From the NCBI RefSeq assembly GCF_000265425.1, contig NC_018014.1, positions 992,001-1,056,000 of the forward strand: a stretch of 64,000 bases of DNA, written 5' to 3'. Under the pieces are notes generated by a model, which was not told the origin of the DNA, searched no databases, and saw only the letters and a program-made list of their open reading frames with translations. The DNA comes from Terriglobus roseus DSM 18391. Lineage in GTDB: Bacteria; Acidobacteriota; Terriglobia; Terriglobales; Acidobacteriaceae. A program made the translations under genes and the position numbers. Position 1 is the first letter of the stretch. Every line of letters starts with the position of its first letter. This document shows positions 8,040 to 15,525 of this stretch, piece after piece.

Positions 8040-8627
8040 ATGCGCGTAATTGCTGGTACCTATCGATCACGGCCGCTTGTGGCACCGCGCGGCATGGACA
8101 CTCGGCCGACGAGTGACCGTTTGCGTGAGACTTTGTTCAACGTGCTGGGGCCCAGCGTGGTGGGTGCTCGCTTTGCGGACCTGTATGCGGGTTCGGGCGC
8201 AGTGGGCGTTGAGGCGATCTCACGCGGGGCGGCTGAAGTCTTCTTTGCGGAGAAGAGTCCGGCTGCGCTTGCGGCGATTCGTGCGAACCTGCGGACGCTG
8301 AAGGTTCCGGGTGGATACCAGGTGGAGGGTAGCGGGAGGTCCGGGTTGCTGAAGTGGTTGAGCGGCAAGCCGCTGGACATCGTCTACCTGGACCCGCCGT
8401 ACGACGAGGCCGAGGAGTATCGCCGCACGCTGACGGCCCTGGGAACCCCGGCCAATGAGTTGCTGACCGCGGATGCTGTGGTGATTGCGGAGCATACACG
8501 GAAGCATCCGCTGCTGGATGAGTATGGGGTGTTGCGGCGGACGCGGACGTTGCTGCAGGGGGATGCTGCCTTGTCGTTTTATTCGGTGCCCGCGTTTGAG
8601 CCGGAGCCTTTGCCGGATATTGTCTAG
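8040..8627 (+). CDS. rsmD: 16S rRNA (guanine(966)-N2)-methyltransferase RsmD
   Basis: A 195-residue Rossmann-fold methyltransferase. It starts MRVIAGTYRSRPL, continues with RPTSDRLRETLFNVL, the SAM-binding LYAGSGAVGVEAISRG, and the catalytic DPPY motif in IVYLDPPYD. It methylates G966 of 16S rRNA in the 30S subunit. Length and motif order match the family. It is divergent from the M50-like/rsmI pair and is likely transcribed from a -10 box immediately before the ATG. Confidence 0.95.
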   Translation: MRVIAGTYRSRPLVAPRGMDTRPTSDRLRETLFNVLGPSVVGARFADLYAGSGAVGVEAISRGAAEVFFAEKSPAALAAIRANLRTLKVPGGYQVEGSGRSGLLKWLSGKPLDIVYLDPPYDEAEEYRRTLTALGTPANELLTADAVVIAEHTRKHPLLDEYGVLRRTRTLLQGDAALSFYSVPAFEPEPLPDIV

Positions 8628-8650
8628 AGCCGAGGTACTCCGCAGTTTTG

Positions 8651-9238
8651 CTATGGCTGGCAGCCGCCGCCGATTAGTTCCTGGGTTCGCAGGTTCAGAG
8701 TGAAGGGGAGTTCCTTGTCTGAGGGCATGTGCCAGCCGGTGCCGTGCAGCGTGTCGCCTTCGATGCCGGTGACGGCTACGCCCTCCCAGCTCAGTTTCGG
8801 GCTCTGCCAGGCTTCGCCTGCTGTCAGAATGTAGGCGCTGTGGAAGCCGATGAGGACGAGCGCGTCGACCTGCGGTGCGGGATGAACCGAGACTACGGGA
8901 CGCATGGGCAGCAGTTCGGTCTGGTCGGGGTCGTTTGTGTCGACGAGGTAGCCGTAGCCGCCTGCGACGGCCAGAAGAAGCGATGGTCTGGGCGTGCTCC
9001 AGACGCCGGTGGTGACGCCTTTTCCGGCGAAGCCCAGGGCGCATTGGGCGAGGAAGACGCCGCCGGTTGCGGGCTTGATTTCCATCCACATGGCGCCACG
9101 GGCGAGTGCGTCTTCTTCGCCGGGAACGGCTAGCGGGAAGACGTACTGGCGGGCGGGTGCGATCAGGGGCGGCCCGTTGAGGATGCGTGCCTGCCAGTCT
9201 TCGGCGAAACCGTCGGTGTGTGTGACTTCAAGGCTCAT
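8651..9238 (-). CDS. Hypothetical protein coupled to thiL, 195 aa
   Basis: A soluble, beta-rich protein with no signal peptide, membrane segment or familiar motif. The start ATG (9238) shares four bases (ATGA) with the stop codon of thiL, so it is read by translational coupling from the thiamine kinase mRNA. Two Cys residues (mid-protein and in the C-terminal GGGCQP) are present but not in a binding motif. A link with thiamine metabolism is suggested only by position. Confidence 0.7.
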   Translation of the reverse strand: MSLEVTHTDGFAEDWQARILNGPPLIAPARQYVFPLAVPGEEDALARGAMWMEIKPATGGVFLAQCALGFAGKGVTTGVWSTPRPSLLLAVAGGYGYLVDTNDPDQTELLPMRPVVSVHPAPQVDALVLIGFHSAYILTAGEAWQSPKLSWEGVAVTGIEGDTLHGTGWHMPSDKELPFTLNLRTQELIGGGCQP

Positions 9239-10212
9239 ATGCGGTGCTCCCAACCTGCTGCGCGCAGTGGTTCGTCTTCGCCGTTGCCGCTGAGGAAGAT
9301 GCCGCGGCTGCGAGTGATCTGGCCGATGCGTGTGATGGGGATGCCGCCGATCTGCTTTGGGACGCGGGCGGTGGGCGAGGCGGTGAAGAGGAGTTCGTAA
9401 TCCTCGCCGCCGTTCAGGGCGTGGTCGAGCGGGGATGCAGATGCTTGTGCGAGCGGGTGGATGGGCAGCGCGGCTGCATCCACGGCGGCGCCGACGGCAG
9501 ACTCTTCGCAGAGATGGCGAAGGTCGGTGGAGAGGCCGTCGCTGAGGTCGATGGCGGCTGTTGCGAGGCGGCGAAGGCGCTGGCCGGCGGCGAGTCTTGG
9601 AATTGGGAAGAGGTGCGGGTGGGCGGCGTCTGCGATGGCCCGGCGGAAGCGTTGAGGGCGGGCGGCGAGGGCCTGGAACTCTGCGGAGGCGCCGCCGAGT
9701 GCGCCTGTGACGTAGAGCGAGTCGCCGGGCCGGGCGGTGCTGCGGCGTAGCTCGCTGCCGCGGGGAGCCGAGCCCAGGAGGACGATGTCGGCGAGGATGG
9801 CTTCGCCCGGGGCTGCGGCGGTGTCGCCACCAGCGAGCGGCGTGCCGGTGGCGTCGGCCAATGCCATGAGGCCGGCGAGGAAGCCCTGGATCCAGCGCCT
9901 GCCGGTCGCTGTTTTGGAGAGGCCTTCTGGGAGGGCGAGCGAGAGGAAGGCTGCCATGGGTTTCGCGCCCATGGCGGCGAGGTCACTGAGGCCGCGCGCG
10001 AGGCAACGATGGCCTACCGAGACGGCCGGGTGCCAGTCGCGACGGAAGTGGCGGCCTTCGAGGGAGAAGTCGGTGGTGACTAGAATGTCATGGCCGGTGG
10101 GAGGGCGCAGAACGGCGCAGTCGTCCCCGATGCCGAGACGGACGGTGCCGGAGCGATGAGCGGCGCGCTGCCGGATTTGCTGGATCAGGGCGAGTTCTCC
10201 TGTATTTGCCAC
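9235..10212 (-). CDS. thiL: Thiamine-monophosphate kinase ThiL
   Basis: ATP-dependent conversion of thiamine phosphate to thiamine diphosphate. Visible family features are GELALIQQIR at the N terminus, the Mg/ATP-binding GIGDDCAVL, TTDFSLEGRHF, GGDTAAAPG and the C-terminal GGEDYELLFT. I chose the GTG at 10212 (325 residues): homologues begin just before GELALI, and a -10-like TATGCT sits six bases upstream; the longer frame adds a low-complexity Pro/Ser/Arg extension. Its stop overlaps the following gene by four bases. With panE this is one of the few cofactor genes in the window. Confidence 0.92.
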   Translation of the reverse strand: MANTGELALIQQIRQRAAHRSGTVRLGIGDDCAVLRPPTGHDILVTTDFSLEGRHFRRDWHPAVSVGHRCLARGLSDLAAMGAKPMAAFLSLALPEGLSKTATGRRWIQGFLAGLMALADATGTPLAGGDTAAAPGEAILADIVLLGSAPRGSELRRSTARPGDSLYVTGALGGASAEFQALAARPQRFRRAIADAAHPHLFPIPRLAAGQRLRRLATAAIDLSDGLSTDLRHLCEESAVGAAVDAAALPIHPLAQASASPLDHALNGGEDYELLFTASPTARVPKQIGGIPITRIGQITRSRGIFLSGNGEDEPLRAAGWEHRI

Positions 10213-10320
10213 GCTTTGAGCATACGGTGCACGAGAGGGGCTTGGTGATGCCGGTTGGAATGGTGGATTTCTCCGAGCACGTCCGAACAAAGTAGTACTG
10301 AGTCAGTTTGCGCAGGCGGG

Positions 10321-10349
10321 TTTACGGAGCAGGGCCAGACCGGTACACT
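10321..10349 (+). promoter_or_regulatory. Probable sigma70-type promoter of the M23 peptidase gene
   Basis: TTTACG (10321-10326), a 17-base spacer and TACACT (10344-10349) precede the gene, leaving a ~85-base 5' leader. It faces away from thiL, whose own -10 lies about 100 bases to the left. Confidence 0.5.
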
Positions 10350-10440
10350 GGGTTGGTCGCACGCTGGCAACTCGCATATCGGAATCGACATCGGCGAATC
10401 GCATTTGCGCCGTGTCGGACCGCTGGAAAGAAATACCAGT

Positions 10441-11454
10441 TTGAAGAAGAAAAGTTTTTATGTCGTACTGGTCTCGCGTGATGAGGATGGCTCTCTCCGC
10501 CGGGTCCCGGTGCCTCTCAAATTCGCGTGGGCCTTTGTGAGCGCCGCTGTGATCGGTCTGTTCACGGTGGCGGGTCTGGCTGGATCGTATTCGCGCATGT
10601 TGTTGAAGACAGAGCGTTTCAATCAGCTTCGGAGCGAGCATAACGCTCTGCTGGGCGACTACGCCAAGCTGGAGAAGCGCGAGAAGGAAAAGGAAGTGCA
10701 GGCGGCGTCGCTGGGTGCACTGGCGAGCGAGGTCTCTGCGCTGTATGGCATCACCGCAAAGGGGATCGTTAGCGGAACGCAGGGTGGCGTGGCGCTGCTG
10801 GGCAAGAGTCTGCACCGTTCGGCGGGCGCACAGCCTGTGACCGGCGTGATCACGGAGACGACTGCCGAGACGAATTTCACGAATGCGAGCTATTACAAGT
10901 CGTTGCAGAACTTCTATGCGCTGCGCAATACGGCGATGGACGGGACGGCGACGCGGATGCTGACGGGCAATGCATTTGGCGGGGCGTCGCTGGGTGGTCT
11001 GGCGTTGTCGGCTGGGCTGGGCCTGGGCGGAAATCTGCCGACGCTTTGGCCGGTGATGGGTTCCGTCTCGTCGCCGTTTGGCGGACGCGGCGATCCGCTG
11101 AGTGCGGGTGAGGGTGAGTTCCACAAGGGTGTCGATATCTCTGCGGCCTACGGGACGCCGATCCACGCGACGGCGGATGGTGTGGTCGAGATGGCTGGTA
11201 TCGGCAACGGTTATGGCAAGGAAGTTGTGATCGACCACGGCGGCGGCGTAAAGACGGCTTACGCGCACATGTCCGGTTTCCATGTTTCGACGGGCGACCA
11301 GGTGGTGCGCGGACAGGTGATCGGCTATGTGGGCATGACGGGCCGGACGACGGGCACGCATGTGCACTACGAGGTGCGTCTGCGCAATGTTGCGGTGAAT
11401 CCGCACAAGTATCTGCGGTCGACGGCAGATGAGGTTCAGATCGCAACCCGATAG
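10441..11454 (+). CDS. M23 (LytM-type) membrane-anchored peptidoglycan endopeptidase
   Basis: A 337-residue protein: short basic N terminus (LKKKSFYVVLVSR), one membrane helix (~25-45), a coiled-coil (~50-90) and a C-terminal peptidase M23 domain. The zinc ligands are present: His228 and Asp232 in FHKGVDIS, and His307/His309 in THVHYEV, so it should cut peptide crosslinks of peptidoglycan. The start is a TTG at 10441 with GGAAAG upstream; the longer frame adds unrelated residues. The coiled-coil plus M23 layout resembles MepM/EnvC-like proteins, either active endopeptidase or amidase activator; intact ligands favour activity. The gene ends at a strong hairpin. Confidence 0.9.
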   Translation: MKKKSFYVVLVSRDEDGSLRRVPVPLKFAWAFVSAAVIGLFTVAGLAGSYSRMLLKTERFNQLRSEHNALLGDYAKLEKREKEKEVQAASLGALASEVSALYGITAKGIVSGTQGGVALLGKSLHRSAGAQPVTGVITETTAETNFTNASYYKSLQNFYALRNTAMDGTATRMLTGNAFGGASLGGLALSAGLGLGGNLPTLWPVMGSVSSPFGGRGDPLSAGEGEFHKGVDISAAYGTPIHATADGVVEMAGIGNGYGKEVVIDHGGGVKTAYAHMSGFHVSTGDQVVRGQVIGYVGMTGRTTGTHVHYEVRLRNVAVNPHKYLRSTADEVQIATR

Positions 11455-11473
11455 GTGGTTTCAAGGCAATAAG

Positions 11474-11504
11474 AAAGGCCGCTCCTGAGGAGCGGCCTTT
11501 TGAT
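11474..11504. terminator. Intrinsic terminator between convergent M23 peptidase and lipoprotein genes
   Basis: AAAGGCCGCTCC pairs perfectly with GGAGCGGCCTTT across a three-base loop and is followed by T-rich sequence. It sits between two convergent genes and has A/T runs on both sides, so it probably works both ways. Confidence 0.85.
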
Positions 11505-11517
11505 TTCTGGTGGCTAT

Positions 11518-12057
11518 TTAGCGGACGCCCACGGGCCGATCGCCGTTCCACTCGTCGGCTACGACGCCGATGTTGCCGAGGGTGTCGATGGCCTTCTCGA
11601 TGTTGCGGCGAAGCTGGGCGCGGGCCTTGGGCGGTGCGTCGTGCGCTTCTTCGATGGCGACGACGCGGCCGTAGGGCCAGGCGTCCTTTGGGATGGCGTT
11701 GAGCGCCTCGGCGAGGTTGGCTGGATCGATGTTCAGGATCTGCTTGCGTGCTGCTTCCGGGCGCAGCATGGTGCCTTTGCCGAGGTCGGACGGGTTGGCG
11801 TCGCGCATGAGTACGTGGATCGAAATCATCTTCTCCTGCACGGTGAGTGACGGGTTCTGCCACTCATTCATGCTGGAGATGGACATGTAGAGATTCTTTG
11901 AAGGCGGCGGGATCTTGCTGAGATCCTGGCGAGCTGCGTTGATCTCCTCGTCCATGTGGCGCGCGTCGGCCGCTGCGTTTACGGGCTTTGAATTACAGCC
12001 GATTAGAGCAAGCGGGAGGGCGAGGAAAAGGGGGAGAACTGAGATACGCACAATCAC
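11518..12057 (-). CDS. Putative lipoprotein of unknown function, 179 aa
   Basis: The N terminus is a lipoprotein signal: hydrophobic stretch followed by the lipobox LIGC (Cys21). The mature part is helical and charged, with no motif I recognise. It contains a repeated Pro-rich turn (KIPPPSKN) and ends in GDRPVGVR. The location would be the inner leaflet of the outer membrane or the periplasm. It follows the ferritin-like gene on the same strand, 56 bases away, and could be cotranscribed with it. Confidence 0.75.
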   Translation of the reverse strand: MIVRISVLPLFLALPLALIGCNSKPVNAAADARHMDEEINAARQDLSKIPPPSKNLYMSISSMNEWQNPSLTVQEKMISIHVLMRDANPSDLGKGTMLRPEAARKQILNIDPANLAEALNAIPKDAWPYGRVVAIEEAHDAPPKARAQLRRNIEKAIDTLGNIGVVADEWNGDRPVGVR

Positions 12058-12113
12058 AAGGATATCAATGCAGTCGCAGGGTTTCGAAGGAATAGATAGA
12101 AATATTCCTCCGA

Positions 12114-13034
12114 TTACACCGTGGTGATATTGCCGTTGACTCCATTGGGGAAGAATGCACCCTTGGCGGTGCCGGCTGTGGCGTTGCCGTAGAGGATCGC
12201 CAGCACCTGGGAGGTGCTCCGCTGGAAGGCGAAGCCGGTGTAGGTGTTGGTCTGGCCTGGGGTTCCATTGGCAGCGGTGGCGAAGAATCCGCCGTTTGCA
12301 GTGGTAGGACCGGCGAGGGATAGGGCGACCGTGCCAGGGTCTGCCGGCTTCACGTCAAAGCCATCGGCGGGAACATAGCCAGCGAGGGTGCTGGGGTAGG
12401 TGGCGCCCTGCTGGATGGCGAGGAGACGCAGTGCGCCCGCGTGGAAGCCTTCGACGGCAAGGATCTGTGCGGCCGCAGTGAGGTTGTTGCCTGTGAGCTT
12501 TGCTGCGGAGCCTGCATAGGCTGTCACACCCACGTCTTCGAAGAGGCGGGCGATCTGCAGGTAATTTGCCGTGGTGATGGCGGCGAGGGCGCTGAGGTTG
12601 ATCTGCGGCCGTGCGACGGCGATGGACTGACCCAGTGCGGTGCGCAGTGCAGAGACGTGCGAGGCCTCATCGAAGTAGATTTCGGCAAAGAGATCGTTGA
12701 TCTGTGCGTTGGGAAAAGTGATCTGTGCCGGTGCGCCGGTAGGGGCGGGACCGCCGCCGGTCAGGTTGCTGGGCAGGTCTTTACCGGTCACGATGTAGCT
12801 GTAGAAGGTCGCCTCGAGGTATTCGAGGTTGAGCGCGAAGTTGAGGACGTCGATCTCGGGCTGTGTGGCCGCATCGACGTAGGGGGTGGTGCTGTCGCTG
12901 CAACCGACGACGGTGGCCGCTGCTGCCACGGCTCCTGCAACACCCGCTGCCGTCAGGAAGCGGCGGCGGTTGTAGCCACCGGCGGGAGTCGGAAGGGGCT
13001 TAGCGGTCGGTGTGGTCTGGTCGGGTGCGGCCAT
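12114..13034 (-). CDS. Tat-exported ferritin-like domain protein
   Basis: 306 residues. A twin-arginine signal (NRRRFLTAAG, residues ~22-31) is followed by a hydrophobic Ala/Val segment and a possible lipobox VVGC. The mature protein has the helical pattern of the Ferritin_2 family: LNFALNLEYLEATFYSYI, a YFDEASHVSALR helix and VEGFHAGALRLL, giving Glu and His residues placed as in di-iron carriers. In acidobacteria and cyanobacteria such proteins are linked to desiccation or oxidative stress, but no enzymatic role is proven. The C-terminal region is Gly/Asn/Thr-rich and probably beta. Confidence 0.85.
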   Translation of the reverse strand: MAAPDQTTPTAKPLPTPAGGYNRRRFLTAAGVAGAVAAAATVVGCSDSTTPYVDAATQPEIDVLNFALNLEYLEATFYSYIVTGKDLPSNLTGGGPAPTGAPAQITFPNAQINDLFAEIYFDEASHVSALRTALGQSIAVARPQINLSALAAITTANYLQIARLFEDVGVTAYAGSAAKLTGNNLTAAAQILAVEGFHAGALRLLAIQQGATYPSTLAGYVPADGFDVKPADPGTVALSLAGPTTANGGFFATAANGTPGQTNTYTGFAFQRSTSQVLAILYGNATAGTAKGAFFPNGVNGNITTV

Positions 13035-13338
13035 GGTTCAGATCTCCTCGGGTGTGCTGCGGGCAGGATACAGGCGCCGCGCGATGGCGGCGGCAGGGAC
13101 TCGCCGGGCAGGACCGTTTGGGACTTAGAAGTCGAAACCTCACGGAATGTTGCAGCAGTTGGCAAAGGTTCCGGTGAATCGATGACAGACTCACGAAATG
13201 GTGAGGGGGATACTGTCCGGAAAACTTTTCGCTCGTCTTACGGAGTATTGCGGAAGTCTGGAAAACTTTTGCATTCCCAATGGCCTTCGTCTGCCGTATA
13301 GAGTCATTGGAGAGTTTCCCCAAGGAGTTGGTCCCCAC
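13035..13338. other. 304-base divergent intergenic region with a repeated GGAAAACTTTT motif
   Basis: Lies between the ferritin-like gene (left) and the carbonic anhydrase (right). It carries two copies of GGAAAACTTTT (near 13217 and 13258), about 41 bases apart, i.e. four helical turns on the same face. A TATAGAGT (-10-like) follows near 13298 and AAGGAG lies at 13322-13327. No small gene is convincing here. The repeated motif could be an activator site for the carbonic anhydrase operon. Confidence 0.45.
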
Positions 13339-14013
13339 ATGCCCGAAAAACAAGATCCGACACTGAACACATTAAAAGAGGGAATCCTGAAGTTTCAGCG
13401 CGAGACGTATCCCGCGCGTCAGGCCGAATATGAGTACGCGGCGACGCATCCGCAGAAGCCGCACACGCTGCTGATTACCTGCGCAGACTCACGGATCGAC
13501 CCAGAGGCGCTGACCGCCAGCGTCCCGGGTGAGATTTTTGTGGCGCGCAACGTAGGCAACATGGTGCCGGCGTACGGCGAGATGATGGGCGGCGTGAGTG
13601 CCGTGATCGAGTACGCAGTGGATGCGCTGAAGGTGCAGCACGCAGTTATTTGCGGGCACACCGATTGCGGTGCGATGAAGGGCATCCTGGCCGGTGAAGG
13701 TCAGTTGGATGCGATGCCGACGGTGAAGAGCTGGCTGCGCAATGCCGATGCGGCGAAGCGCGTCGCGTCCACCGTGGACGACGGAACGACGTCGTTGAAG
13801 ACGATGACGGAACAGAACGTGCTGCTGCAGATGCAGCATCTGCGGACGCATCCTTCGGTTGCGGGCGCGATCGCACGTGGAGCGTTGAGCGTGTCGGGCT
13901 GGGTCTACGACATTGCGAGCGGTGATGTGCGGATTTTCGATGAGGCACAGAACAAGTTTGTCTCTGTACGCGAGACGGCTGCCGCAGACGAGTCGCAGGA
14001 GAAGCGCGCATGA
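13339..14013 (+). CDS. Beta-class carbonic anhydrase
   Basis: Reversible hydration of CO2 to bicarbonate. The zinc site is complete: Cys48 and Asp50/Arg52 in TCADSR, and His107/Cys110 in CGHTDCGAM. The 224-residue length fits a bacterial beta-CA. The ATG at 13339 follows an AAGGAG with rather long spacing; the frame extends upstream without family-like sequence. The stop overlaps the start of the bestrophin gene by four bases (ATGA), so both are made from the same mRNA in linked amounts. No signal peptide is seen, so it acts in the cytoplasm. Confidence 0.95.
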   Translation: MPEKQDPTLNTLKEGILKFQRETYPARQAEYEYAATHPQKPHTLLITCADSRIDPEALTASVPGEIFVARNVGNMVPAYGEMMGGVSAVIEYAVDALKVQHAVICGHTDCGAMKGILAGEGQLDAMPTVKSWLRNADAAKRVASTVDDGTTSLKTMTEQNVLLQMQHLRTHPSVAGAIARGALSVSGWVYDIASGDVRIFDEAQNKFVSVRETAAADESQEKRA

Positions 14014-14924
14014 TCGTTCCACGCGGACCACAGATCCGCCATTTAATCGGTTATGTCGGGCTTCCACTGCTGACACTGTTCCTGTATGACCTTGCCATCG
14101 TTTTGCTCTACAAAGTGCTGCACTGGGACTGGGTTGCCCTGCCGCATATTCCGCTGGCGTTGTTTGGTTCGGCCATCGGTTTGATCGTTGCCTTCCGCAA
14201 TAACAGCAGCTACGGCCGCTGGTGGGAGGCGCGAACGTTGTGGGGCGGGATCGTGAACAACTCCCGTGCGTGGACGCGCCAGGTGCTGACCGCCATTGCA
14301 CCGCAGAAGGAGTCCGACCGGGAGACCGTTCGGGCGATGCAGTGCCGCATGGTGCATCTGCAGATTGCGTGGGTGAATGCGCTCAAGCAACAGCTGCGCG
14401 GCCTGCCTCCGCTGGATGAGCTGCACGGCATGCTGGAAGAAGACGACCTGGTTCTGTTGAAGGACCAGAAGAACATACCGTTGACGATCAGCATGTGGCA
14501 GAGTGATATGGTCCGCCAGGCGCTGGAGAAGGACTGGATCGACAGTCTGCAATGGTCTGCGCTCGATCGGTCGTTGGAAGACCTGGGCGACCTGCAGGGC
14601 GGATCGGAGCGCATCAAGAACACACCGATGCCCAAGCAGTATGACTACTATCCGCAACTGTTCGTGAAGATCTACTGCCTGTTGCTGCCGCTGAGCCTGG
14701 TGCAGAGCATGGGATGGTTTACGCCGCTGGGATCGACGCTGGTGGGCTTTATCTTCCTTGCCCTGGACAAGATCGGGCGCGACCTGGAAGATCCGTTTGA
14801 GAACTCCATCTATGACATCCCGCTGAGTTCGATGTGCCGGACCATCGAGATCAACCTGCGGCAGGCGCTGGGCGAGCGGTCTTTGCCCGAGCCTCTGCAG
14901 CCGGTGAAGGGCGTGCTCTGGTAG
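14010..14924 (+). CDS. Bestrophin-family anion channel
   Basis: A 304-residue bestrophin/RFP-TM homologue. Hydrophobic helices near the N terminus are followed by the family block GLIVAFRNNSSYGRWWEARTLWG; a second membrane pair is at ~215-245. The C-terminal NSIYDIPLSSMCRTIEINLRQ is also typical of bacterial members (e.g. KpBest). Bestrophins are pentameric channels for chloride and often bicarbonate. Four-base overlap with the beta-carbonic anhydrase suggests a bicarbonate shunt across the inner membrane, for pH or CO2 handling. Ion specificity cannot be read from sequence, and some bacterial bestrophins pass cations. Confidence 0.93.
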   Translation: MIVPRGPQIRHLIGYVGLPLLTLFLYDLAIVLLYKVLHWDWVALPHIPLALFGSAIGLIVAFRNNSSYGRWWEARTLWGGIVNNSRAWTRQVLTAIAPQKESDRETVRAMQCRMVHLQIAWVNALKQQLRGLPPLDELHGMLEEDDLVLLKDQKNIPLTISMWQSDMVRQALEKDWIDSLQWSALDRSLEDLGDLQGGSERIKNTPMPKQYDYYPQLFVKIYCLLLPLSLVQSMGWFTPLGSTLVGFIFLALDKIGRDLEDPFENSIYDIPLSSMCRTIEINLRQALGERSLPEPLQPVKGVLW

Positions 14925-14943
14925 GTTTGTGGCGTATTCACGG

Positions 14944-14974
14944 AGGGGCGTGGCTTCGGCCGCGCCCCTTTTGT
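14944..14974 (+). terminator. Intrinsic terminator after the bestrophin gene
   Basis: GGGGCGTGGC, loop TTCG, GCCGCGCCCC then TTTTGTTTTGTT: a 10-bp stem with one G-T pair, UUCG-type tetraloop and good T-tract. Confidence 0.9.
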
Positions 14975-15026
14975 TTTGTTGCGACCCCGCGTTGGTTGCG
15001 TGCTGGAACCGACCTTGTGAATCCTC

Positions 15027-15088
15027 CTAAACTTTTAGTTGACAGCGGAGCGTCTCCGGGCGCAGAGTACTCCTAAAGTCTTAGGAGT
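15027..15088 (+). promoter_or_regulatory. BlaI-type operator/promoter region
   Basis: Two dyads precede blaI: CTAAA-CT-TTTAG at 15027-15038 and the perfect ACTCCTAA-AGTC-TTAGGAGT at 15069-15088. Both contain the TCCTAAAnTnTTAG core. A -35-like TTGACA lies between them (15039-15044). The second dyad ends 11 bases before the blaI start, so bound repressor would block transcription of the whole operon, i.e. autoregulation. Confidence 0.75.
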
Positions 15089-15099
15089 TAGCGCCGTCC

Positions 15100-15525
15100 A
15101 TGCCCGCACCCACTGCAAGTAAGTCCATCGACAAGCAAGCTCTGACGCCGCTGGAGCTCGAGATCATGCAGGTTCTGTGGTCTGCCGGGCCCAGCACTGC
15201 CTCTGAGGTGGTGCCGCAACTGGCCGGCAATCTGGCCTACAACACCGTGCAGACGATGCTGCAGGTGCTGCTGCGCAAGGGGCGCGTCAAGCGTGTGGCG
15301 GAGGGCCGGGCCTATCGCTATCGTGCGACGGTAACGCGGGAGCGCGCTGCGGGTTCGGCTATCAGCGACCTGGTGAAGCGCATGTTTGGCGGGTCGGCCG
15401 AGGCGATGTTGCTTGCCATGGTGGATGCGGGGCAGGTGGGCGCGGAAGATCTGCAACGCGCACGCAAGGCTTTGCAGGCGGCGGAGAAGAGTGCCGAGGC
15501 TGCTGCGAAAGAGGCGCGGGGATGA
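15100..15525 (+). CDS. BlaI/MecI/CopY-family winged-helix repressor
   Basis: A 141-residue winged helix repressor. The recognisable core is LTPLELEIMQVLW, STASEVVPQL and the recognition region AYNTVQTMLQVLLRKGRVKR, followed by a dimerisation helix. The C-terminal 25 residues are an Ala/Lys/Glu coiled tail. It is expected to bind the palindromes just upstream and to be inactivated by cleavage triggered by the membrane peptidase encoded next, with which it overlaps by four bases (ATGA). In staphylococci this pair senses beta-lactams; here the sensor half is different (see next gene). Confidence 0.93.
   Translation: MPAPTASKSIDKQALTPLELEIMQVLWSAGPSTASEVVPQLAGNLAYNTVQTMLQVLLRKGRVKRVAEGRAYRYRATVTRERAAGSAISDLVKRMFGGSAEAMLLAMVDAGQVGAEDLQRARKALQAAEKSAEAAAKEARG

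Noticed and set aside
10303..11406. Minus-strand frame (~367 codons) opposite the M23 peptidase
   Set aside because: Arg/His/Gln-rich shadow of a gene with intact catalytic motifs.
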